Positions 8,009 to 14,469 of a stretch of 43,023 nucleotides of DNA are shown piece by piece. Numbering within the stretch: the stretch's first letter is position 1; every line of letters begins with the position of its first letter. The DNA comes from JBHPGW01 sp042569785 (GTDB lineage Bacteria; Planctomycetota; Phycisphaerae; Sedimentisphaerales; Anaerobacaceae), in contig JBHPGW010000018.1 of the NCBI GenBank assembly GCA_042569785.1, positions 1 through 43,023 on the forward strand, in the 5' to 3' direction. Position numbers and translations under genes: made by a program. The notes beneath the pieces are model-generated. The model searched no databases, was not told the DNA's origin, and was given only the letters and a program-made list of their open reading frames with translations.

Positions 8009-8989
8009 TTAATATTGCGTTTTTTTGCGGGGCAGCTTATGGAATATTATAATTAGTGCGATCCCTATTGGGATCAGTCCGAACAGGCACATTCTCTGGG
8101 ATATTGTCAGGCCGGCAAAACCGATAGGATTGTCATCTCGGATGAATTCTACGGTGAAACGGGCTATCGCGTAAAGAATGAGCATCATCGCAAAACTCGA
8201 TCCCGGTTTTGTAAATAACTTCGCGATGTTGGCGGTTTTTTTTGATCTTCTCCAGAATAAATAGAGTAGAAAGCACGAGAGGAAGCCGTTAGCGGCTGAA
8301 TAGAGTTGGGTCGGGTGTACTGGCAGTGCGCGATAGATGCCTTTTGTGGCCATTTTCTGTTGCTGCTCGGTGAGATATTCGAACGGTTTTAGGCCTGAGT
8401 ATTGTTTGCCGTCGGCGTCGGTATATCCGAAAAATTCGTCGGGGAGTTTTATGAGTATATCTTCTCTGTTTCGTTTTGGGTCTGGCTGGATCTGGCTTAG
8501 GAATGCGGGGGAGCCGTATGGAAAACAGACTGCCCATGGCATATCCGGATTGGCTGGCTTGCCAAAACAGCAGCCTCTCATGAAGCATCCGATCCTTCCG
8601 AATCCAAGTGCCAGTAACAGTGCGATGGCGAGTATGTCGAGGTACTGCAGGGCTGGGAGCTTGTGGTAACGCAAATAAAGAATTATAACGGTTATGGCGA
8701 GGATGACACCACCTAACAGCTCTAATCCACCTTCCCAGATGGCAAAGACACTTAGTAAATTATGGCGAAAGGTGTCGAAATAATGGACGACGTAAAACAA
8801 CCTTGCTCCCGCGATGCCGGCTATCAGCGAATAAAGTGCGGCGTTTGTGATATATTGTGGATCCGGCGTGATGTCGCGACTGAGCCGTCTTATCAGTGCT
8901 ATCGCTGAGATGAAGCCGATGACCATCAACACGCCATAGGTCCAGACCGTCAGGTTGGTGAAAGGTATTTGAAAAAGTTTTGGAAACAT
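8009..8989 (-). CDS. lgt: Prolipoprotein diacylglyceryl transferase
   Basis: A 326-aa inner-membrane enzyme that moves diacylglycerol from phosphatidylglycerol to the lipobox cysteine of prolipoproteins. The signature region appears as GFGRIGCFMRGCCFGKP (129-145), a Cys-rich version of the GRxGNFxNxE block of proteobacterial Lgt. HPTQLYSA in the C-terminal half is the other conserved block. Several hydrophobic segments run the length of the protein. About 70 polar residues (about 150-225) form a longer periplasmic insertion than in E. coli. It starts 3 nt after the panD stop, so the two are co-transcribed. Its substrate class is represented here by the lipoprotein at 29011. Confidence 0.93.
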   Translation of the reverse strand: MFPKLFQIPFTNLTVWTYGVLMVIGFISAIALIRRLSRDITPDPQYITNAALYSLIAGIAGARLFYVVHYFDTFRHNLLSVFAIWEGGLELLGGVILAITVIILYLRYHKLPALQYLDILAIALLLALGFGRIGCFMRGCCFGKPANPDMPWAVCFPYGSPAFLSQIQPDPKRNREDILIKLPDEFFGYTDADGKQYSGLKPFEYLTEQQQKMATKGIYRALPVHPTQLYSAANGFLSCFLLYLFWRRSKKTANIAKLFTKPGSSFAMMLILYAIARFTVEFIRDDNPIGFAGLTISQRMCLFGLIPIGIALIIIFHKLPRKKTQY

Positions 8990-8992
8990 ACG

Positions 8993-9352
8993 CTAAGAGA
9001 TACGCTTTTCAATGTTATTGTTTTGGTCGAGAGCGACGATGCTCGGCTTATGAGTTTCGGCCTCTTCGGGTGTGAAGAAACCAAAGTTCAGTAGTATCAC
9101 GATATCTTTGGGGTTCATCAGCTTGGCAGCGGCACCGAGGATCTCGAACTTTTTTGAGCCTCGCTCGGCAGGTATTACGTAAGTTTCGAGCCTGGAGCCG
9201 TTGGTAGCGTTGGCGATCAGGACCGCTTCGTAAGCTCTGAGTCCGACAGCGTCCATTAAGTCGGGGTCAATGGCGACCGAGCCTGGATAGTCGACGATGG
9301 CACCTGTAACCCTTGCACGATGTAACTTACTTTTTAATAATTTTACAAACAT
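8993..9352 (-). CDS. panD: Aspartate 1-decarboxylase (pyruvoyl enzyme) precursor
   Basis: A 119-aa proenzyme that makes beta-alanine for pantothenate. The self-cleavage site is YPGS (22-25), with Gly24-Ser25 at the standard place, so Ser25 becomes the pyruvoyl group. Lys9, Arg54 and Tyr58, the substrate-binding and catalytic residues known from the E. coli enzyme, all align by position. AERGS and NGAAA-like segments complete the beta-barrel signature. It is followed 3 nt later by lgt and preceded by a promoter with an overlapping palindrome. panC lies one small gene upstream. No panB is in the window. Confidence 0.95.
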   Translation of the reverse strand: MFVKLLKSKLHRARVTGAIVDYPGSVAIDPDLMDAVGLRAYEAVLIANATNGSRLETYVIPAERGSKKFEILGAAAKLMNPKDIVILLNFGFFTPEEAETHKPSIVALDQNNNIEKRIS

Positions 9353-9382
9353 AGTAACTCACTTAAATAACCTAAAATATTT

Positions 9383-9398
9383 TTAGAAATTTTTCTAA
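9383..9398. promoter_or_regulatory. Palindromic operator candidate in the panD leader
   Basis: TTAGAAA-TT-TTTCTAA is a perfect 7-bp inverted repeat about an AT centre. On the minus strand it would begin at about +2 to +5 relative to the start predicted by the -10 box at 9407-9412, a position typical of repressor operators. The regulator is unknown. AT-rich chance palindromes are common, so this is tentative. Confidence 0.3.
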
Positions 9399-9406
9399 CA
9401 TTCCGT

Positions 9407-9435
9407 ATTATACACTCATTATTTTCTCACGTCCA
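9407..9435 (-). promoter_or_regulatory. Promoter for panD-lgt
   Basis: On the minus strand: TGGACG (9430-9435), a 17-nt spacer and a perfect TATAAT (9407-9412), about 55 nt upstream of the panD ATG. This suggests panD-lgt can be transcribed independently of the genes upstream. Confidence 0.55.
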
Positions 9436-9489
9436 GTTTTTGTAAAACAGTATTTTATTGGGCCTGGTTGAGCGAATGGATAATTTTTG

Positions 9490-9705
9490 CTAATAATTTC
9501 TGTTGTGACACTTGTCAAGTCGCTCCAAGAGTAATTCTCTGAACTGTTTTTCCGGCAGAGATGGGAACCTTCTGCGCAGGCCCTGGATAAAAAGCTGTTT
9601 CGTAAAATCAGACAACTCGAAAGCTTTGAGCAGTCTTTTTTCAGGTGACATTTTTCGAAGCACCTGAATATATATCTTATGATTTGGACGATCCTTGACG
9701 TTCAT
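9490..9705 (-). CDS. Small hydrophilic protein, conserved-looking, function unknown
   Basis: A 71-aa basic and acidic protein with no membrane segment or signal. The middle (KAFELSDFTKQLFIQGLRRR) is predicted helical and resembles short bacterial hypothetical proteins of the 'SPEKRLLKAFELS' type, but I cannot name a family. It lies between panC (49-nt gap) and panD (137-nt gap that contains a promoter), all on the same strand. That may mean membership of the operon by position only. An antitoxin-like or DNA-binding role is possible but unsupported. Confidence 0.6.
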   Translation of the reverse strand: MNVKDRPNHKIYIQVLRKMSPEKRLLKAFELSDFTKQLFIQGLRRRFPSLPEKQFRELLLERLDKCHNRNY

Positions 9706-9754
9706 GGGATTTTACAACCACCTTTTATTAAACTCTGCAACAGCACATTATATT

Positions 9755-10609
9755 TTATTTTTCCCCTGCGTCCACCAGAATATTGTCTATTAGTCTTGTA
9801 TTGCCTACCTTTACTGCTATTGCGGCTAATATTGTTTTGTCGGCTTTGTCGGCAGGCTCCAGTGTTTCGGCGTTCAGGATGCTTATGTACTCTATCTTTA
9901 TATCCGGGGCCCGTTCGAGGGTTTTACGCATTTTGGTGATGATTTGTTCTGGGTTGGCGGTGTTTTCCATGATCATTTGATTACATTTTTGCAGGGATTT
10001 GTATATCAGGGCGGCGTGGTTTTTCTGGTCTTGGGTGAGGTATTTGTTTCTGCTGCTCATTGCCAGGCCGTTAGGTTCGCGGATGGTGGGGCAGATAATG
10101 ATCTCGATCGGCATATTCAGATCGGTGACCATTCGCTTGATGATTATGGCCTGTTGTGCGTCTTTTTGGCCGAAAAAGGCGAGATCGGGAGCTACGATAT
10201 TAAAAAGCTTGGCGCAAACGGTTGTAACGCCTTTGAAGTGGCCCTGTCGTGATTGTCCGCAAAGAGGCTCACTCAGCTTTTCAACATTTACCCAGGTCAG
10301 AATTTTTGCTGGGTACATTACCTCTGGTGTTGGGTTAAAAACAATATCGACATCGAGATTTTCGCAGATTTTCAGGTCGGCTTCTACCGGCCGGGGGTAT
10401 TGTTCGAGGTCTTCTTCAGGGCCGAACTGTGTGGGATTGACAAAGATACTGACGACTACGAAGTCGCATTTTTTCTTTGCAGCCTCGATAAGCGAGATGT
10501 GGCCGATATGCAAAGCTCCCATTGTCGGGACGAAGCCGATGGTTTTATCTTGCCTGCGGGCCTGCTTAACGGTACCTCTTACATCTGTTATGGTTTTTGC
10601 GACTTGCAT
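9755..10609 (-). CDS. panC: Pantothenate synthetase
   Basis: A 284-aa cytosolic ligase joining pantoate and beta-alanine through a pantoyl-adenylate. The nucleotidyltransferase HIGH motif is in MGALHIGH (30-37). FVNPTQFGP (57-65) binds pantoate. FGQKDAQQ (about 145-152) and the KMSKS-like AMSSRNKYL complete the active site. Length is normal for the family. It is the third gene downstream of dapL in the minus-strand run and lies one small ORF upstream of panD, the source of its beta-alanine. Confidence 0.95.
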   Translation of the reverse strand: MQVAKTITDVRGTVKQARRQDKTIGFVPTMGALHIGHISLIEAAKKKCDFVVVSIFVNPTQFGPEEDLEQYPRPVEADLKICENLDVDIVFNPTPEVMYPAKILTWVNVEKLSEPLCGQSRQGHFKGVTTVCAKLFNIVAPDLAFFGQKDAQQAIIIKRMVTDLNMPIEIIICPTIREPNGLAMSSRNKYLTQDQKNHAALIYKSLQKCNQMIMENTANPEQIITKMRKTLERAPDIKIEYISILNAETLEPADKADKTILAAIAVKVGNTRLIDNILVDAGEK

Positions 10610-10629
10610 GATTCTTTTTTTATTATAAA

Positions 10630-10648
10630 CCCCCTGCAGTGCAGGGGG
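10630..10648. repeat. G/C palindrome, dispersed repeat copy 1
   Basis: CCCCCTGCA and TGCAGGGGG flank a single G. It sits in the 52-nt gap between the PLP gene stop and the panC ATG. A close relative is at 33615-33633. As RNA it would form a very stable hairpin inside the putative operon and could stabilise or attenuate the transcript. A T-tract is weak on either side. Confidence 0.6.
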
Positions 10649-10661
10649 CTAACAGAAAAAC

Positions 10662-11894
10662 TTAATTTTTTGCGGCTGCTTTTAGGCCTCTGTTTAAGTC
10701 CTTGATTATATCTTCGACATCTTCGATGCCAACGGCGAGTCTGAAAAGTGTGTCGGTGATACCGAGTTCATATCGTTCTTTTCTGGTGTAGTCGTAATAG
10801 CTTACCAGGGCCGGATGTGTGATCAGTGTTTCGACTCCGCCGAGACTTGGGCCTATATAACAAAGCTTCAGTGCGTCGAGAAATCTCTTTGCGCTTTTGA
10901 TAGTTCCCTTTATTTCGAAAGTGACAACGCCTCCGCCGCCTTTCATCTGTTCTTTTGCAACGCTGTATTGTGGGTGGCTTTTAAGGAAAGGATAATAGAC
11001 GTTTTTGATCTGCTTGTTGCCTTCGAGAAATTGAGCGATCGTCATAGCGGATTCGTTTTGTTTTGTGACCCTTAAGGGAAAGGTTTTTAGTCCTCGCAGC
11101 AGAAGATAGCAGCAATGCGGGTCGATCAGTCCTCCCATCGATTTGTGCATGTCACGTATTTTGTCGACCAGTTCTTTTCTTCCGAGTACGGCGCCGGCTA
11201 AAATGTCATTGTGCCCTGCCAGGTACTTGGTTGCCGATTGCAGTACAAGGTCCATACCGAAATCGATCGGCTTTTGATTGAGCGGCGTGCTGAAAGTGCT
11301 GTCTATCAGTGTCAGGATGCCGTGCTTTTTGGCGATTTTTTTGATTTTGACCAGGTCGAAGATATTCAGATACGGATTAGTGGGCGATTCTGAAAATATG
11401 AAACGAGTATTCTTTTTTATGGCTCTTTCGATAGCCTGGTAATCACCGAATCCGACGATCGTGCAACCGATGCCGAACTGCTTTAGATAAGATTTGCAAA
11501 ACTCGAGGGTTTTCTTGTAGCTGTCGTCGGTGATGACAATGTGGTCGCCAGACTGTACCAGCGAGAGAATTGTCGTTGTTATCGCGCTCATCCCTGAAGT
11601 AAAGACGACGCAGTCTTCGGCGCCTTCGAGGTCGGCAAGGCGTTTTTCGGCTATCTGGGCAGTCGGGTTGCCGTATCTGCCATACTCGAAGTGCTCTTTG
11701 CCCTTTTTGGTGTAATCTTCGATGTGCTTACTGTCCCTGAATGTGAATGTAGATGTCTGGATGATCGGCGTTGTTAGTGAATCGGCGTATTTTCTTCTGT
11801 GTTCGCCGGCATGTATGGCCCTGGTTGAAAGTGAATTACACCTTTTGCCTGTATTGTTTTTTGAAGTTTGTTTACGCATTGCCTGCTTCTCCAT
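10662..11894 (-). CDS. Cys/Met-metabolism PLP enzyme, cystathionine gamma-synthase-like
   Basis: A 410-aa fold-type I gamma-family enzyme. YGRYGNPT (71-78) binds the phosphate, SGMSAI (100-105) is the cofactor-stacking loop, and QSATKYLAGHND (219-230) carries the Schiff-base Lys223. The active-site Tyr lies in DDSYKKT (123-129), which looks more like the DCYRKT of plant-type cystathionine gamma-synthases than the DDLYGGT of bacterial gamma-lyases. That favours transsulfuration toward methionine over degradation, but lyase activity cannot be excluded. The ATG at 11894 has no evident ribosome site. The sixth codon (ATG at 11879) has GGAG nine bases upstream and may be the true start. It begins 26 nt after the folK fusion gene. 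Confidence 0.85.
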   Translation of the reverse strand: MEKQAMRKQTSKNNTGKRCNSLSTRAIHAGEHRRKYADSLTTPIIQTSTFTFRDSKHIEDYTKKGKEHFEYGRYGNPTAQIAEKRLADLEGAEDCVVFTSGMSAITTTILSLVQSGDHIVITDDSYKKTLEFCKSYLKQFGIGCTIVGFGDYQAIERAIKKNTRFIFSESPTNPYLNIFDLVKIKKIAKKHGILTLIDSTFSTPLNQKPIDFGMDLVLQSATKYLAGHNDILAGAVLGRKELVDKIRDMHKSMGGLIDPHCCYLLLRGLKTFPLRVTKQNESAMTIAQFLEGNKQIKNVYYPFLKSHPQYSVAKEQMKGGGGVVTFEIKGTIKSAKRFLDALKLCYIGPSLGGVETLITHPALVSYYDYTRKERYELGITDTLFRLAVGIEDVEDIIKDLNRGLKAAAKN

Positions 11895-11920
11895 AAATTT
11901 AGTAAGATTTTGATTATACC

Positions 11921-13015
11921 TTACGTTTGTATAGAAATATAGTTTTTTATCTGTTCGGCGAGCTGGTCGATATCGTTTTTGGCCATGCAGTTGAATTTTG
12001 CCAGGTCGATGCTAATGACCGGACTTTTTTTCCAGTTGTCAAAGAGTTTTTTGTAGCTGGCGTCGAGAGCTTCGAGAAAGGCAGGCTCTATTTTTTGTTC
12101 GTAGGGGCGGTTGCGTTTGTGGATGCGGTCGAGGCAGTTGCTGACGGTGTCGTGCAGGTAAATCACAAGTGCGGGGCTGACAAGAGTGTCGGCTAATGGG
12201 TGATGGAGTTTTTTGTATAGAGATAGTTGTTCGGAGTTTAGCCAAAACTTTGCGTAGATGAGAGATTTTTCGAGCAGGTAGTCGCTGATGTAAACTTTAG
12301 CGGCGGTTAGTTTATCAGGTGAGAGTTGCTCGGCTCGCTCGGTTAGGAAATACAGTTCTGAATCCAAAGCCAGTTCCTCTTTGCCGGCGTAGACCTCGGA
12401 CATAAACGGGTTGGTGTCGTAAGGCTCGAGCAGTTGGTCGGCATTGAAAGCTTCGGCGAGTTTTTCTGTTAAGGTAGTTTTGCCTATTCCGATAAGCCCT
12501 GCGATGCTGATAAGCTGGGGTTTGTCCGCTTCGATAGTGAAGTTGCCGCCGCCTAACCTTGAGGCTAATTCTTTTACAGTGACCTTTAGTATGGGATGTA
12601 CGAGATCTGGGGCGAGTTGGCACAGGCCCTCGAGTACGAAAGAACGCAGGTGTAATTGTTTATGCGGGATGGTTAACTTCTCGGTGTCGATCAGTTCGTC
12701 GCTGAACAACAGCAGGTCGAGGTCGATGGTTCGTGGTGCCCATTTTTTTTCTCTTGTTCTGCCCAACATTTTTTCGATCTCGGCGGTTATCTGAAATAGT
12801 TGTGTCGCTGAGAGAGAGGTTTTTATTTCAGCGACCGCGTTTAGATATTTGGGTTGTTCGCAGTTGCCCAGGGGTGCGGTCTCAATGGTATCACTACTAC
12901 GCAGAGATTCTATGGCAGGATTTTGCCTGAGCAGATCGATGGCTTTGCGTATATTATCCCGGCAGTCACCCAGGTTAGAGCCTAAACCGATATATGCGGT
13001 TGTGGTTTTGTTCAT
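11921..13015 (-). CDS. folK: Fusion of HPPK (folate pathway pyrophosphokinase) and a deoxynucleoside kinase
   Basis: A 364-aa bifunctional protein. Residues 1-158 are 6-hydroxymethyl-dihydropterin pyrophosphokinase: YIGLGSNLGD (8-17), WAPRTIDLDLLLF (92-104) with the catalytic Asp pair, and IPH (116-118). Residues 168-360 are a deoxyribonucleoside kinase: P-loop GLIGIGKTT (173-181), EPYD with Glu197, SDYLLEKSLIYAKF (244-257), which corresponds to the dNK DRS-type helix of the Bacillus-like dAdo/dGuo kinases, and the Arg-rich lid R297-R301-R303 before YE. Both halves keep their key residues, so both activities are likely. It lies 5 nt downstream of dapL and 26 nt before the PLP gene. folP and folB are not in the window. 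Confidence 0.88.
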   Translation of the reverse strand: MNKTTTAYIGLGSNLGDCRDNIRKAIDLLRQNPAIESLRSSDTIETAPLGNCEQPKYLNAVAEIKTSLSATQLFQITAEIEKMLGRTREKKWAPRTIDLDLLLFSDELIDTEKLTIPHKQLHLRSFVLEGLCQLAPDLVHPILKVTVKELASRLGGGNFTIEADKPQLISIAGLIGIGKTTLTEKLAEAFNADQLLEPYDTNPFMSEVYAGKEELALDSELYFLTERAEQLSPDKLTAAKVYISDYLLEKSLIYAKFWLNSEQLSLYKKLHHPLADTLVSPALVIYLHDTVSNCLDRIHKRNRPYEQKIEPAFLEALDASYKKLFDNWKKSPVISIDLAKFNCMAKNDIDQLAEQIKNYISIQT

Positions 13016-13020
13016 TTTAT

Positions 13021-14256
13021 TTAGCCGGCTAATTTAGCGAAACGCTTCATCGCTTCGTCGACGTTTTCCGGCAGAGCGAACGCGGTTAATCGGAAATATC
13101 CTTCGCCTGCGTTGCCGAACCCTGCACCTGGTGTGCCGACGAGGTTTGCTTTATTCAGTAGGGTATCGAAGAACTGCCATGAGTCTACGCCCTCTGGTGT
13201 TTTTAGCCAGATGTATGGAGCGTTAATTCCGCCATAAACTGTGATGCCCAGTTTGGTAAGAGCTTGTCTAATTTTTTTGGCGTTGTTCATGTATAGATCG
13301 ATGGTTTGCGCGATCTGTTTTTTGCCCTGCTCGCTGTAGACGGCGGCTGCGGCGCATTGGGTAATGTAGGAGACGCCGTTGAATTTGGTGCAGTGTCTTC
13401 TGTTCCATATTGGGTTTACATTAACGGCTTGGCCGTCTTTAGTGTAGGCTTTTAGCTGTTTGGGTATGACTGTGAATGCGCAGCGGATGCCTGTAAAGCC
13501 CGCGGTTTTGGAAAAGCTTCTAAATTCGATCGCGACTTCTTTTGCGCCTTCGATCTCGTATATCGAGTGGGGGATATCGGGGTCGCGGATAAATGCTTCG
13601 TAGGCGGCGTCGAAGAGGATGATCGATTTTGTCTCTCTGGCGTAATCGACCCATTTTTTGAGTTGGTCTTTTGTCGCTACCGCTCCGGTTGGATTGTTCG
13701 GAAAGCACAGGTATATCAAATCCACTTTTTCATCGGGAAGCGCCGGGACGAAATTATTTTCAGCGGTGCAGGGCAGATAGACGATGCCCTCGTACTTTCC
13801 TTTTTCGGTAGCCGGCCCGGTTCTTCCTGCCATTACGTTGGTGTCGACGTAGACGGGGTAGACCGGGTCCGTTACGGCGATTACGTTATCTAAGCCGAAA
13901 ATCTCCTGCATATTGCCGGTGTCGCATTTTGCGCCGTCGCTAACAAATATTTCATCGAGATCCAGCTGGACTCTGCGTGCGTTGAAGTCGTTTTCGACTA
14001 TCGCTTTTCTGAGGAACTCGTAGCCGATCCCGCCGTCGTCGTAGCCTTTGAAAGTTTCTTTGTTAGACATGTCATCGACCGCTTTTTTCATCGCCTCGGT
14101 AACAGCCGGTGCCAAAGGTTGCGTGACATCGCCTATGCCCATACTGATAATGTCAGCGTTTGGGTTCTGCGCCTTGAACTCGCGGACTCGTCTGCCAATT
14201 TCGGGGAATAAGTAGCCTGCTTGCAGTTTCAGGAAATTTTCGTTAATTGTCGCCAT
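13021..14256 (-). CDS. dapL: LL-diaminopimelate aminotransferase
   Basis: A 411-aa PLP enzyme that converts tetrahydrodipicolinate directly to LL-diaminopimelate, by-passing the succinyl and acetyl branches. DapL hallmarks are seen: MGIGDVTQPL (39-48), FKGYDDGGIGYEFLR (69-83), SDGAKCDTGN (106-115), CFPNNPTG (184-191) and the catalytic Lys250 in RSFSKTAGFTG. Upstream codons are open, but the ATG at 14256 has AAGGACAGG at a good distance and gives the family length, so the start is firm. It is the first gene of the minus-strand biosynthetic run. Products feed lysine and peptidoglycan, in keeping with rodA and murJ in the same window. Confidence 0.95.
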   Translation of the reverse strand: MATINENFLKLQAGYLFPEIGRRVREFKAQNPNADIISMGIGDVTQPLAPAVTEAMKKAVDDMSNKETFKGYDDGGIGYEFLRKAIVENDFNARRVQLDLDEIFVSDGAKCDTGNMQEIFGLDNVIAVTDPVYPVYVDTNVMAGRTGPATEKGKYEGIVYLPCTAENNFVPALPDEKVDLIYLCFPNNPTGAVATKDQLKKWVDYARETKSIILFDAAYEAFIRDPDIPHSIYEIEGAKEVAIEFRSFSKTAGFTGIRCAFTVIPKQLKAYTKDGQAVNVNPIWNRRHCTKFNGVSYITQCAAAAVYSEQGKKQIAQTIDLYMNNAKKIRQALTKLGITVYGGINAPYIWLKTPEGVDSWQFFDTLLNKANLVGTPGAGFGNAGEGYFRLTAFALPENVDEAMKRFAKLAG

Positions 14257-14469
14257 GATATTTACCTGTCCTTCTAAATTAATATTTTGGTTTCTTTTTT
14301 TGACACGGATTAACAAAACTATTAACCACGAATTTTCACGAATTAACACGAATAAAAACAGTGTCTAAAGAACTAATTTTAAAAAAGTGATTGTATTATG
14401 AATCGGGGTGTTAGTCAATGGTGAGATTTCTCGACTCGCCTTTGGCTCGCTCGAAATGACAGGTGGGGG
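14257..14469. repeat. Intergenic gap with CACGAAT repeat copy
   Basis: The 213-nt gap between polA and dapL contains GACACGGATTAAC (near 14301-14313) and ACCACGAATT-TTCACGAAT-TAACACGAAT (14325-14352), a near-copy of the block at 4471-4500. Nothing else is recognised. Confidence 0.65.

Noticed and set aside
14257..14349. 31-codon N-terminal extension of dapL
   Set aside because: It is read through the CACGAAT repeat. The ATG at 14256 has a good ribosome site and gives the family length.
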